DNA of 64,000 nucleotides from Torulaspora globosa (lineage: Eukaryota > Ascomycota > Saccharomycetes > Saccharomycetales > Saccharomycetaceae), in contig NC_050734.1 in the NCBI RefSeq assembly GCF_014133895.1, positions 62,001 to 126,000 of the forward strand, read 5' to 3'. Positions 38,430-49,294 of this stretch are shown piece by piece. A program made the position numbers and the translations under genes. The stretch's first letter is position 1; each line of letters opens with the position of its first letter. The notes beneath the pieces were generated by a model. That model made no database searches. It was not told where the DNA came from and was given only the letters and a program-made list of their open reading frames with translations.

Positions 38430-38997
38430 ACTTCGCAGCCGGTCAGGAAGCTGAAATATCAACTTAACAGCATAAAGCATATACAATCATACTCCTGTAT
38501 AGAGAGCATACGTACTAAGCATCAACCAAGAGAAAATATGTCTTTGGCGCTATTAGGGACCAGAAAACCTATGAATAAATATTACATATTGAGAGTTTAC
38601 TCTTAAGTAGAATCGAAGTTCAGAGAAGCCGGACTCTCTGGAGAGATATCGGTTAAGCCAGTTTTTTTTCTTGTTCAAGCTTAAAACTCTGAACCATCGA
38701 TTGACCATCATTCCATGAGTTGAATCATCGTCCGATTTCTTCGCTTCATCTTGAACCATGCCTACATATATCCTTTACCGCCAGGGATCAAACAGGTAAC
38801 GCATTACAAGCTGATCTCAAAGCAGAAATTGCAGGACGCCTTTGTCAATATTGGCGGCATGTCCGCTAAATTGACCGCTACACTTTTCCATCGGAAAGCG
38901 ATGGGCACTCCCCTTTCAGAGGGAGTTTTGAAGAGTGCCGTGCATACTGCCTGAAATTCACTAGAAGACGGGTGCCTAATGGAGGACTTTCGCTAGC
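38430..38997. other. FCP1-TAF8 convergent intergenic region with a hairpin
   Basis: This 568 bp lies between two converging stops and is long for a convergent gap here. The right half (38750-38990) is less A/T-rich and has an extended hairpin at 38904-38939: GGCACTC pairs with GAGTGCC, with an inner CCCT/AGGG stem. GGCGG/CCGC-type short stems also occur near 38850-38870. A small non-coding RNA is possible, but I could not assign boxes of a known class. The 67-codon frame at 38751-38954 starts with TTG and is not convincing. Confidence 0.4.
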
Positions 38998-40578
38998 TCA
39001 GAGTTGTATGTCTTCGTTTTCCAGATCGTCATTCTCGCCAAAAAGAAAATTAGTGTTATCAAGGTCTATTTCGTCATCTTCGTCATTATGCAGGGGATTT
39101 TCCTGTTTTTGTTCAGCTTCATGATCTTCTCCTTTCCCTGCTGCTTCTGTGTCCGTTGGTCTTACTTCACTTTCTGGAGCCTCCCCTTGCCCAACTATTT
39201 GAGCCTGCCCACTATGCTCTGTTTGGTCAATACGACCGATTTCTGCGTGGTGTGAATAATCCTCCTGTGTTGGTGGCACTGGCTCTGGAGCAACTTCTGC
39301 GTCGCCTGTGGCTGAGACCTGCGAACGCTGAATATCTTGCTGATTGGCTTCACCGCTTGCAACCTGCCGCTCTTGTTCATCGTTATCACTTCCAGAATAG
39401 TTGAAGAAATCGTCAGAATGATTATCGAGATCTAATAGATTGATATCCCCGGTTTCAAACTGCTCACTGTGTCTCTCCTGCGCTTCCCTTTGAGCTCGAA
39501 GTTCCTGCAGTCGTTCGTCTCTAGCTTTTTCAGCAGACTTTCGAGCTTCTTGCTTTGCTTCCTGCAATTTGGGAATACTTTTCACCAAGCTATAAAGTGA
39601 TCGCTTTAACATGGAGTTGATTTCTTTGTTGAGCTGTCGCCTATTCAGTTTCTCAGGCGATGTAGACAGAACCATCTTAGAGAATTTGATAAACGGATTT
39701 TGCTGTAATTGCAACTGCTTCTCCTCGTATTCCAGAACTTTGCGTCTCGCCAGCTCGACACGGCTGCGGGCATATTCCTCAACGTTGAAGTTCGATTGCG
39801 GCAACTTGGAGAGGAGATCAGAGGAGTAGGCGGTCTGTTTTCTTCGCTTCTTATATTTATTGCCGTAAATTGCCATGCTCTCTTCCGCGGCCAGTGCTTG
39901 ATCAGCGTCGCTCATTTGCACCTCTGGCGACGGAGCTGGCATGCTTGAGACTCTAAGAAGATGTGAAAGGGCCACTTCAGACAACTTACCTTCCTCAACG
40001 ATCTTTCTTCTGATCACCGTCTCATCTGTGATCGGATGGTTGTACTGTGGTGTAAACCTGTAAGTATGATCCGGCGGAAGGATTGGCATCCATTTTGGCA
40101 CGCTCTTTGCCAGTGGATTATTCGGAGGTACCAGACTGTTTATCACATCTTGTGAGGTGCCTTCATCTTCTGCAATTGCCTCAGAGACTGTCTCTTGCAA
40201 GGAATGCAAAGCTGCCAGCTCCTTTCTGTAAATTTTGCTGTAGTGCTGTGAAATTTGCTGCTGTAGCTCTAAATCTGATGGGGATAAGTTGAATCCCTCT
40301 AGGAACAGTTGCAAGTCCGCTTTCGCTACCAGCTCACGCCTTTGTATGTTGCTCGATTTGTGTAAAAACCCTATCATATCGTTCAGCTGCTCTTCAACCA
40401 GAAGCAACAGATAATCGAAAGCGAACTTGGAGATCTCGGCATTCATCGGCTTCAATTGCAGCGCTACGGCTTTCCCGAGTATCTTTTCACCAGTCGATTC
40501 GTTCACTTCATGATGGACTTCTTTCAAAGTCGGCAGACGAGTCAATTGGACATACTTAGAATGGGATGGATCCACCAT
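38998..40578 (-). CDS. TAF8: TFIID subunit Taf8
   Basis: The 526-residue protein is placed as Taf8 (YML114C, 510 residues) by length and neighbours. The N-terminal 120 residues fit a Bromo_TP-type histone fold (AEISKFAFDYLLLLVEEQLNDMIGFLHKSSNIQRR). The Taf8 C-terminal signature at about 165-180 (VPKWMPILPPDHTYRFTPQY) is diagnostic. The remainder is a charged coiled coil and an acidic tail. Taf8 pairs with Taf10 and links TFIID lobes. I start at the ATG at 40578; the longer frame adds a TTG. A Reb1-type site lies 97 bp upstream. Confidence 0.95.
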   Translation of the reverse strand: MVDPSHSKYVQLTRLPTLKEVHHEVNESTGEKILGKAVALQLKPMNAEISKFAFDYLLLLVEEQLNDMIGFLHKSSNIQRRELVAKADLQLFLEGFNLSPSDLELQQQISQHYSKIYRKELAALHSLQETVSEAIAEDEGTSQDVINSLVPPNNPLAKSVPKWMPILPPDHTYRFTPQYNHPITDETVIRRKIVEEGKLSEVALSHLLRVSSMPAPSPEVQMSDADQALAAEESMAIYGNKYKKRRKQTAYSSDLLSKLPQSNFNVEEYARSRVELARRKVLEYEEKQLQLQQNPFIKFSKMVLSTSPEKLNRRQLNKEINSMLKRSLYSLVKSIPKLQEAKQEARKSAEKARDERLQELRAQREAQERHSEQFETGDINLLDLDNHSDDFFNYSGSDNDEQERQVASGEANQQDIQRSQVSATGDAEVAPEPVPPTQEDYSHHAEIGRIDQTEHSGQAQIVGQGEAPESEVRPTDTEAAGKGEDHEAEQKQENPLHNDEDDEIDLDNTNFLFGENDDLENEDIQL

Positions 40579-40674
40579 CAAGGACCTCTGACAGCTTAGG
40601 ACAGGCCAATTTGTTCAATCTTGGACAGTCGACAGCTTCAAGAGCTTAGTTAACTATAGAGTTCGCCGCAAGCG

Positions 40675-40681
40675 TTACCCG
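40675..40681 (+). promoter_or_regulatory. Reb1-type site upstream of TAF8
   Basis: TTACCCG matches the Reb1 core consensus and lies about 97 bp upstream of the TAF8 ATG. Reb1 is a general regulatory factor that clears nucleosomes. It may also act in termination of DSK2 read-through, since DSK2 lies upstream on the same strand. Confidence 0.5.
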
Positions 40682-40833
40682 TCTACAAGTATCATCAAGA
40701 GCTCTTAGCAGACATGAGCAACTAGGTGACGAATTGGCCTCGATAACGGCCAATTGGTCCTATCTGGTTGCCGATTTGGATCGTGTAAGCATCGAAGACT
40801 ATATATGAACGAGTTACATAAATGCGCATGAAA

Positions 40834-41910
40834 TTAAACATCACCATTCAACAAATTATCCAGTGCACCTTGAACAGAGCCTCCGCTTCGTCTTAAAGCT
40901 GCCACGTTCTTCTCGAAGTCATGGAAACCCATGTCGTTCAACTGTCTCAATTGCTGCTCATAGCGCTCCTCTGGAGGCCTATTGTCTCGCTCGACGTTTT
41001 GCTGCGCAGAACCACCAAGTAAAGACGCTAGCAGCGAAGGATCAAAAGGTGGAGCCTGTTGGTCACCACGGACAGCGCCGGCATTTTGGCCGCTGTTCAT
41101 CATTGCGGCGAACGGATTATTTGCCGGGTTAAACAGGGCAGCGAAGGGGTTTTCCGGTGCAGCACCAGGGCTGGCGGCCGACGCGGTTTCGCCAGTCCGT
41201 GCCTCTGTATTTGTGTCGCCGGGAGCTGGGAAGGAAGCGGCCTCAGAACCCCCGTCGCCCGCCCCGTTGGGATTGAGCATGCTGGACAATTGCATGCTCT
41301 GTCTGATCATCTGCGGATTCGTCAACATCTGTCTGAAGAACGGACTCTGCAGAAACTGTCTGGCCTGCGGGCCCATCGCTTGCAGCTGCGGATTCGATTG
41401 GATCATAAAATCGACCATCTGCGGATTGCTCAACATCTCGTTCATCTGCGACTGGAATATAGGGTTATCCAGCATCCCTAGAAGATCCTCCTGGTTGGGC
41501 ATGTTGCTCATCCCGCCGTCGGGTCCAAACATATCGGCAGAGGGTAAGTTCGCGAAACCGGCGTAACGCGCGCTGGTCAGATCGCTCAGCGGGTTGAACC
41601 CACCCGTCTGGCCTGAAGCAATGTTACTTGGTACCGAGCGAGCACCATCGCCCTGGGACGATGCTTGTGGCCCTGCACTCGCATTCCCACCGGACTTCAC
41701 CAGATGGATCGCATGCCCGTCCTGTATCTTGTATGACTCCACGGTCTGATCGTCCTTCAGGATCTTCCCAGAGTAGATCAATCGCTGGTTTGCAGCTGGA
41801 ATCTGCGACACTTTTGCGATCTCGTCCTTGAACTCCGCCACCGTCTTTGCGGGTTCTGTGACAACCTGCCACTTGTTCTGCCCAGACTTAATCTGTACCG
41901 TGATTGACAT
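40834..41910 (-). CDS. DSK2: Ubiquilin-type ubiquitin receptor Dsk2
   Basis: The 358-residue protein matches Dsk2 (YMR276W, 373 residues). It has an N-terminal ubiquitin-like domain at about 1-75 (ending YKIQDGHAIHLVKSG), STI1-type repeats at about 130-220 (NPQMVDFMIQSNPQLQAMG, then QFLQSPFFRQML) and a C-terminal UBA domain at about 310-358 (LRQLNDMGFHDFEKNVAAL). Dsk2 ferries polyubiquitinated substrates to the proteasome and acts in ER-associated degradation. The coding sequence is G+C-rich, which yields spurious opposite-strand frames. Confidence 0.96.
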   Translation of the reverse strand: MSITVQIKSGQNKWQVVTEPAKTVAEFKDEIAKVSQIPAANQRLIYSGKILKDDQTVESYKIQDGHAIHLVKSGGNASAGPQASSQGDGARSVPSNIASGQTGGFNPLSDLTSARYAGFANLPSADMFGPDGGMSNMPNQEDLLGMLDNPIFQSQMNEMLSNPQMVDFMIQSNPQLQAMGPQARQFLQSPFFRQMLTNPQMIRQSMQLSSMLNPNGAGDGGSEAASFPAPGDTNTEARTGETASAASPGAAPENPFAALFNPANNPFAAMMNSGQNAGAVRGDQQAPPFDPSLLASLLGGSAQQNVERDNRPPEERYEQQLRQLNDMGFHDFEKNVAALRRSGGSVQGALDNLLNGDV

Positions 41911-42346
41911 GGCTACTACCGTGCGCTCCAGACTCTCTACTAGCCACCAAATCCGCTGCTCTACAGGCCAACTGGTCCTAATAGCTCTTAAACTCGTTGC
42001 TTGATATACGGTGTATCTTTCGTGAATAGTGATCTTCGCTTGTCCGGACGGTACCGGAGCTATCCGGACATTTCAGGTCATCTGACTCCGGTCTCTAAAC
42101 CACTTCTGGGACCACTGGTTGTCAGCAGTAGTTCCAGGGACCACCAATTGAATCGTTTTCGCTGCTTTTTGAGCTCTTATTGTGGGCTTTATTTTTCACC
42201 TAGAAATTAGTAGCGGAGATGAGCTTGAAAAATTAAAAAAAAAAAAAAAAAATTGTATATGATGGCCCTTCAACGTTGGAAACACTCCGTTACTATCGGC
42301 TTGTTCTCTGTTGCTGCAGTTGTGGTACTGTTTGGTGGTGGGTCAG
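41911..42346. promoter_or_regulatory. DSK2-DAT1 divergent promoter
   Basis: This 436 bp separates divergent genes. A cluster of CCGGA repeats lies at 42042-42069, about 130-160 bp upstream of DSK2: GTCCGGAC is a perfect palindrome, followed by TACCGGAG and ATCCGGAC. An 18-nt A tract (annotated separately) lies on the DAT1 side. Confidence 0.5.
42235..42252 (+). promoter_or_regulatory. Oligo(dA) tract upstream of DAT1
   Basis: This is an uninterrupted run of 18 A residues ending about 95 bp before the DAT1 ATG. Such tracts exclude nucleosomes in yeast promoters. The downstream gene encodes a protein that binds oligo(dA).oligo(dT) tracts of about 10 bp or more, so the tract is a candidate autoregulatory site. 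Confidence 0.8.
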
Positions 42347-42910
42347 ATGGCAAAAACGTTGGCACAGGGTAGAAAACCCGGGAGCGGCAGGAAACCGGGG
42401 AAAGGAAAGACACTGCGAGAAGGTAGAAAGCCTGGAAGCGGTAGAAGACGGAGACTTGATGAGCCAGATAGGGCAGTACGAAGTAAGAGCCAGGATGCAA
42501 TATCGTCTAGGGACTTGGAAGCAGTGGATGCGCTGCGGGAGCTGAACAACAGTCCGCCACAGCAACAGCTTCCGCAGCAGAAACTGCAATATCCGCAACA
42601 GCTGTCGAGAGAGGCTCCAGATACGACTTCGGCGCAGGCAGTATCGTTGGTGGCGCAAAATCAGCAGCTTAGCAACGCAGCAGCCGGCGTTCCAGGCGCC
42701 TTCGCGTTCCAGAGCGTCGGACCTTACATGGTTTCGCCGCAATACATGCATACAGCGGCTGGCGTCTCGTCGCCGTTGTTAGTACCGCTGGCACGCGGCG
42801 GCTGCCCAGCTGAGTCGGCAACCGGGAGCAGCAGTGCGGTCCTGGAGAACAGCAGAGGCTCCAGCGGTGATGACGCGACGGGTACGGTTCTTGTCCATAC
42901 TAGTACATAG
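42347..42910 (+). CDS. DAT1: Oligo(dA).oligo(dT)-binding protein Dat1 (datin)
   Basis: Starting at ATG 42347 gives 187 residues. The N-terminus (MAKTLAQGRKPGSGRKPG) and the three G-R-K-P-G pentad repeats in the first 35 residues match Dat1 (YML113W), in which this region binds oligo(dA).oligo(dT). The rest is Gln-, Ala- and Ser-rich and shorter than in the 248-residue S. cerevisiae protein. A 12-codon longer frame uses a non-ATG start and would displace the conserved N-terminus. It lies between DSK2 and CTK3, consistent with YML113W next to YML112W. Confidence 0.92.
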   Translation: MAKTLAQGRKPGSGRKPGKGKTLREGRKPGSGRRRRLDEPDRAVRSKSQDAISSRDLEAVDALRELNNSPPQQQLPQQKLQYPQQLSREAPDTTSAQAVSLVAQNQQLSNAAAGVPGAFAFQSVGPYMVSPQYMHTAAGVSSPLLVPLARGGCPAESATGSSSAVLENSRGSSGDDATGTVLVHTST

Positions 42911-43077
42911 CGTAGTCTTCAGAGGGCGCCTAGGAGGCGCAATGAATATATAGCGGGTACGAATTCTCAGTTTGAGTTAGGTTTTGTCTGTCTGCTATAG
43001 TATGCCATTTTTCTTAGTGAGAAAAACGTACGCTTGCTTGATTGACAGTGTAAAAGGCACTGGGTTAAACCGACACG

Positions 43078-43956
43078 ATGGACTCGTTCGAGGCTAGGTT
43101 GCAGTTCATTCAGATACTCAAGAATTTGCAAAAGTCGCTGAATATCCTGAGAACGGGGACAGACGACGATGGCAGGTCTGATTCGCCCAGTTTGAGCAGA
43201 TCCGCAGGCACCGATCCCATCCAGTTCTACTTGAAGAACTACACACAGCACTACGAAGACTTCCACCAGTGTCTGTTTGACACCATGTCCAAGATGGACC
43301 CGCTCGACAGAATCAACATTGTGCTGTACTACTCGCGCATCATCTCCATCCTGAAGAACAGGGAGACCGATTTCAACTCCACGGTGCTGAACCAGCACCT
43401 GCTGCCGTCTGTCGACCGGCTGCTGCTGCTGGCGCTGCCTGCCAACGACTGGACTTCACTGAGCAATCTGAAAGCCTGCATCGAGGTGTTCCAATGGCTG
43501 AACGAAGTATGCGGCAACGTGGTCGAGTGGAGCGACGAGTGCGATCAACCCGACGCCTCTGTCCCGTTGTCAGAACTGGCATGGTTTGAGCCAGCCTCAG
43601 ACACTACCGACGTGGCTCATAGCTTCCAGAGCGCCACAATCCTACTAAAGGACAGACTGGCGAAACGAAAGTATCTCATAGAATACTACAGAGGCAATGG
43701 TGTGTGCGGCATGCCGACCGCTACCGCGGCCTCCACAATACTACACAGGATGGAGAACGACCGTGAAAAGCACAAGAGGCTCAAGGAGAATACCTGGGTT
43801 CTCGAGCGACCTACAAACAGCATTGTAGACCCGCAAGAGTTCCAGTCGATCTGGGAAAACGCTCCATACAATGGGATGACCAAAGAAGACTACAGGAATA
43901 TCAAAGAACTCAATGGAATAGCCCAGCAAAGCTATTCAATTGGTTACAAGCATTAG
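43078..43956 (+). CDS. CTK3: CTD kinase I gamma subunit Ctk3
   Basis: The 292-residue protein matches Ctk3 (YML112W, 296 residues). The N-terminal 150 residues form the CID-like CTK3 domain (FEARLQFIQILKNLQKSL, then YLKNYTQHYEDFHQCLFDTM). The C-terminal part contains KLVI-type helices ending in WENAPYNGMTKEDYRNIKEL. Ctk3 with the kinase Ctk1 and cyclin Ctk2 forms CTDK-I, which phosphorylates Ser2 of the Pol II CTD, the mark removed by Fcp1, encoded 5 kb away. The coding sequence is G+C-rich in its middle. Confidence 0.95.
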   Translation: MDSFEARLQFIQILKNLQKSLNILRTGTDDDGRSDSPSLSRSAGTDPIQFYLKNYTQHYEDFHQCLFDTMSKMDPLDRINIVLYYSRIISILKNRETDFNSTVLNQHLLPSVDRLLLLALPANDWTSLSNLKACIEVFQWLNEVCGNVVEWSDECDQPDASVPLSELAWFEPASDTTDVAHSFQSATILLKDRLAKRKYLIEYYRGNGVCGMPTATAASTILHRMENDREKHKRLKENTWVLERPTNSIVDPQEFQSIWENAPYNGMTKEDYRNIKELNGIAQQSYSIGYKH

Positions 43957-44249
43957 CGTTATCGTTAAATAGAGTTTTAGGTGACCTGTTTACATCATTG
44001 TGAACGTGTCATCACTATTAGAGGACGTCTAGGCTGAGTCACCAGGCTAAAGGCATTGACGATAGCGGTAGTTAGCTTCCAAAGCGTTGTGTAGGTGGTC
44101 TGGGGCAGTTTGGTAGAGTCATTGCTGAGTCAGGATTGGTTTACTCAAATAGGCTGGGTTCAATCGTTTAAAAAGGTGCTGACCAGACCGTACTGTCTAG
44201 GTGCCGTTAATCCAGGTTAAGGGCAGTATTCTGAGGAAGAACTGGTTTG

Positions 44250-47006
44250 ATGGTTGATACTAATGCGACTGTGAACTGCAATGAAGGCGGTGATATCCGG
44301 GAGCGTCGTTCGTCGAGAAGCGGGCTGTCAAGTGGATCGAAAACTGGATCGAGAAGGCGTTCGAGGGCAGAACCGAGCTCACGGGGCCGAAGTGCGGAGG
44401 TTACTCAGCAGCCGACGTCGTGGATCAGGAGTGCTTCGACCTCGAGCCTGCTGAGGCTTAAAAGAAATGATAAAATCCACAACAGGAATAGGAAGGACAA
44501 GACAGAGATGAATAGGTCTGAGTCTCTTTGCAAAGTAGAGACACAACTTGCTGAGCAGAGGAAAAAAGCAGATGCCGCGGTTGTTGTGGATGTTCTGCCT
44601 TCTTTTGAGATGTACAACTCGCTGCACAGACACATCCCGCAAGGTAACATTGATGCCGATCGGCACGACTTTCCGCCGTGCTACCAGAAGGTGCAGAGCC
44701 AGTACAATTCCATCTTGAGAGGCAGCGACCAGCCGGAAAGTATTGCCTTGGGCGTGGCGGACCCCAATGGTGCAGGATCGGCTTCTTCGGCTTCAGTGGG
44801 TAATCTTCATCCGCTTTCGACGCGGCACTTGAACCTTCACGAACCTTCGAATGTGTCAGATGGTGAGCTTAACGCTATAGAGGATGATCTCAACGATTCC
44901 GATAACATAAACATCGATAAGCTCTATTCGCTGCCTAGGCTTGTCACGCCGATAGAGATAGACATTCGCATCGCCAAGCATGCTATAAAACCGCATGAAA
45001 GGCCTGAGGAAGAGTCTATGCTTAAGGAATATACATCCGGAGAGATTATTCATGGCTACTGTGTTATAGAAAACAAGTCAACTCAACGTGTAAAATTCGA
45101 AATGTTCTATGTTACACTAGAGGGATACATATCGGTGACTGATAAGCAGAAGGGCAAGCGTACGGTGAAAAGGTTTTTGAGAATGGTTGATCTGAGTGCC
45201 AGTTGGTCGTATGGCTGTGTTGATATAAGCTCAGGTATCAAAGTTGTTCCTGGCGATATTGATTTCGACAATACAGTGTTGGGACTCACTAATAACAGGA
45301 TCTTGGAACCGGGAATGAAATATAAAAAGTTTTTCATGTTTAAACTACCAAATCAATTACTGGATGTCACTTGCAAACAAGAACAATTCTCTCATTGTCT
45401 TTTGCCCCCCAGCTTTGGTATAGATAGATTCAAGCATGGAGGGAAATACTCCGGAATCAAGATTAACAGCATCCTTGGTTGTGGCCATCTGGGGATCAAA
45501 GGCTCTCCAATCTTAACATATGATATGGCTGAAGAGTCCTTGTCAATCAATTACACGATAGATGCCAAGTTTGTGGGAAAAGACAAAAAGACCCAACAGC
45601 TGAATATCATGAGTGAACATCAATATCATTTGCGAGTGATTCCGTTTGGGTTTAATTCCCCAGTTATTGGTGAAAAGGACTCATCACGACAACTGGAGGA
45701 CCTGACAGCTTTGGTTCAGGAACGGTTGGAGGCTCTCTCACGGGTTTTTGAGAGGCTGAAGAACCGTGAGCCTATTTCAGCTGTAGATATTCATGGAACA
45801 GATATCAGCGGCACAGTCAGCGATATTCAACTGGATTCAGAAGAGATTTTGGCGCGTAAAATGCATCAGCTACACCTGAACAATAGAGTGGACCCCCAGT
45901 ATTACCTTTCCAGGGAAAAAGATCTAAAGGGCTGTGCATATGAGGCTGACTTCTGTGAAGCGGAGCTAAGTTACAAGCTCAAGTCCAAATCCGCTTCCAC
46001 CCTCACGAGCGGAATATTCACGGGTTTCAAGAGCTCCCAATCTAACCCAAACGATGGTACAAAGGATAAGCTCAATAAAGTAGGCCTGATGGTCTTGAAA
46101 GCGAAACATCCAGACCTTGCGCTGCCTTACTTGTCACCATCTTTACTTAGAAAGAAGAACAAATTTGGAGAGAAGAATGAGCATGATCAAGAAAATTGGT
46201 TGAGAATTTCGAGCCTGGTACCCGAAGAGGTGAGGAACAAACTAGAATACATAGACATCGAGCTAGAGTGCATTCAATCGAACAATAGTGCACCTCACGA
46301 ACCTCCTGAGATACAGAGCGTCACGACGGAACTCATATGCATAACAGGCAAGTCGGACAACTCCATCCCAATTAAGCTGGATGCAAAAATATTGATGAAT
46401 CAAGACAAATTGCAGCATGTCAAGCGACAATATAGCGCATTTGTGTCGGAGATACAGAATTACAGTGAAATGTTTGAAAAGAATCTGGTTGAGCTCAATG
46501 AATTATACAGCTTGGACTGCGTTTCGGCACTCTCTAGACAGTTGAGCTTTACAGATTTTATCTCCGACCAGATACGTAACGATGTCGAGAGCTTGGCAAA
46601 TTTGAGCACAAGTGTGGTAAATCTTCACGAGGTTTTCAAAAAACAAGCGCATACGATGAAGAAGTCATCGCAAGATAGCATGTCATCAAACTCATCGAGC
46701 AGCTCACTAAGCAAAAATGGATCTGTTACCTTCATTGTTGGTTCCTCTTTCGAGATACCCGGGGCATCTACTAAACATGGCGAACAGACAGCGCGCGAAT
46801 GGGTTAACGATTCTCCCATGCATTACAAGCGAACTGTCAGAGTTAATCTCGAGTACAGCGACAATATCAAGGAAACACTGGTTCCAACATTCGAGAGTTG
46901 TTTATGTTGTCGCTTCTACTGCGTTCGCGTCAAGATCAAATTCGACAATCACATCGGCACAGCAAGCATCGATATACCCGTGTCTGTTAAAAATTTACAC
47001 TGCTGA
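44250..47006 (+). CDS. BUL1: Rsp5 ubiquitin-ligase adaptor, single ortholog of Bul1 and Bul2
   Basis: The 918-residue protein corresponds to the S. cerevisiae ohnologs Bul1 (YMR275C) and Bul2 (YML111W). A PPCY motif at about 142-145 fits the PPxY motif that binds Rsp5 WW domains. An arrestin-like Bul_N domain covers about 220-650 and a Bul_C domain the last 250 residues. Bul proteins recruit Rsp5 to plasma-membrane permeases such as Gap1 for ubiquitination and vacuolar sorting. Neighbours from both S. cerevisiae arms (CTK3, COQ5; RCE1) show it is the unduplicated ancestor. I start at the ATG at 44250 because the frame's first codon is TTG. Confidence 0.95.
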   Translation: MVDTNATVNCNEGGDIRERRSSRSGLSSGSKTGSRRRSRAEPSSRGRSAEVTQQPTSWIRSASTSSLLRLKRNDKIHNRNRKDKTEMNRSESLCKVETQLAEQRKKADAAVVVDVLPSFEMYNSLHRHIPQGNIDADRHDFPPCYQKVQSQYNSILRGSDQPESIALGVADPNGAGSASSASVGNLHPLSTRHLNLHEPSNVSDGELNAIEDDLNDSDNINIDKLYSLPRLVTPIEIDIRIAKHAIKPHERPEEESMLKEYTSGEIIHGYCVIENKSTQRVKFEMFYVTLEGYISVTDKQKGKRTVKRFLRMVDLSASWSYGCVDISSGIKVVPGDIDFDNTVLGLTNNRILEPGMKYKKFFMFKLPNQLLDVTCKQEQFSHCLLPPSFGIDRFKHGGKYSGIKINSILGCGHLGIKGSPILTYDMAEESLSINYTIDAKFVGKDKKTQQLNIMSEHQYHLRVIPFGFNSPVIGEKDSSRQLEDLTALVQERLEALSRVFERLKNREPISAVDIHGTDISGTVSDIQLDSEEILARKMHQLHLNNRVDPQYYLSREKDLKGCAYEADFCEAELSYKLKSKSASTLTSGIFTGFKSSQSNPNDGTKDKLNKVGLMVLKAKHPDLALPYLSPSLLRKKNKFGEKNEHDQENWLRISSLVPEEVRNKLEYIDIELECIQSNNSAPHEPPEIQSVTTELICITGKSDNSIPIKLDAKILMNQDKLQHVKRQYSAFVSEIQNYSEMFEKNLVELNELYSLDCVSALSRQLSFTDFISDQIRNDVESLANLSTSVVNLHEVFKKQAHTMKKSSQDSMSSNSSSSSLSKNGSVTFIVGSSFEIPGASTKHGEQTAREWVNDSPMHYKRTVRVNLEYSDNIKETLVPTFESCLCCRFYCVRVKIKFDNHIGTASIDIPVSVKNLHC

Positions 47007-47080
47007 CCGAATACTTAGAGCATGCCAATTTAAATGTACAAGCACATAGATAGAAATATAAACAAACTGTTGAACAAAGA

Positions 47081-48337
<1,257 letters not shown>

Positions 48338-49294
48338 ATGACGAGAACATCAGCCTTCTTGCTATCGTTGTATGTGGCGGTATCATATGTTGCAGCGATC
48401 TACACCACGTCTCGAGATCTGGAGGACTATCCCAGCGGAAGGGATGATCCTCGAGTGATCAGACGACGGATGAAGCGGATAACGCTGGTTGTGCTGATGA
48501 ATATGTTTCTAATACCTTGGCTCATCAGTCGCTACGGTGATGCTGAGAAAGCAGTGTCCTTCAGAGAGGCCGTCTTAGATCTAGGCGTTGTCCCCGGTTA
48601 TCGCAGGAACGGGATATGGGACATTGTGGGATATCTGCAAGAAATATGCCGAGCAATCAGCCTCATAGGGCTACTCTATGTGGGGCCACTGACGGACGCG
48701 TTTCTGTACTATCTGCTGGTCCCCGGAAAGCACTGGTACACTGACTTTAAGGAAGAAATGTTCAACATTTGGGGCCTCAGGAACTACGTTTTTGCTCCAA
48801 TTACGGAAGAGATAGTCTATACGTCCATGCTGGTCAACATCTACTGCTCGACGTTCCCAGCAGACTCGCCTGTCAGGCTTAAGACGGTCATCTGGAAGAC
48901 ACCGCTTTTCTTTGGGGTAGCACACCTCCACCACGCTTATGAGATGCAGCGACAAGGCGTTGCTAGTTTTGCCACCATCCTGTTCAGCTGCACACTTCAA
49001 ATCGCATACACCACTTTGTTCGGAAGCTTGACCAATTACACATTTCTCAGAACAGGCGGGAATCTGTGGGCTTGCATTGCTATACATGCGCTCTGTAACT
49101 TCCTGGGATTTCCTGAATCCTCTAAGCTTGCGATGCACTACACGGTGGTCAAGAAGGTCGATTCACCCCATCTGAGCAGACTTCTCAACATCTGGAAGAA
49201 ATGCTATCTGGCACTGCTCGTGATGGGGCTACTTTTTGCGAAGAACATGTATCAAGTGTTACTGCAGTCTGACGGTAATCAAATCGTGCTCTAG
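48338..49294 (+). CDS. RCE1: CAAX prenyl protease Rce1
   Basis: The 318-residue polytopic ER membrane protein matches Rce1 (YMR274C, 315 residues). CPBP-family catalytic motifs are intact: EEIVYT (Glu157, Glu158), H-L-H-H (His196-199) and the later IHALCNFLG motif. Rce1 removes the last three residues from farnesylated CAAX proteins such as Ras and a-factor precursor. I start at the ATG at 48338, before the first transmembrane segment; the longer frame begins with TTG. It is divergent from COQ5. Confidence 0.95.
   Translation: MTRTSAFLLSLYVAVSYVAAIYTTSRDLEDYPSGRDDPRVIRRRMKRITLVVLMNMFLIPWLISRYGDAEKAVSFREAVLDLGVVPGYRRNGIWDIVGYLQEICRAISLIGLLYVGPLTDAFLYYLLVPGKHWYTDFKEEMFNIWGLRNYVFAPITEEIVYTSMLVNIYCSTFPADSPVRLKTVIWKTPLFFGVAHLHHAYEMQRQGVASFATILFSCTLQIAYTTLFGSLTNYTFLRTGGNLWACIAIHALCNFLGFPESSKLAMHYTVVKKVDSPHLSRLLNIWKKCYLALLVMGLLFAKNMYQVLLQSDGNQIVL

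Noticed and set aside
40982..41566. 194-codon open frame opposite DSK2
   Set aside because: Antisense shadow of the G+C-rich DSK2 coding sequence.
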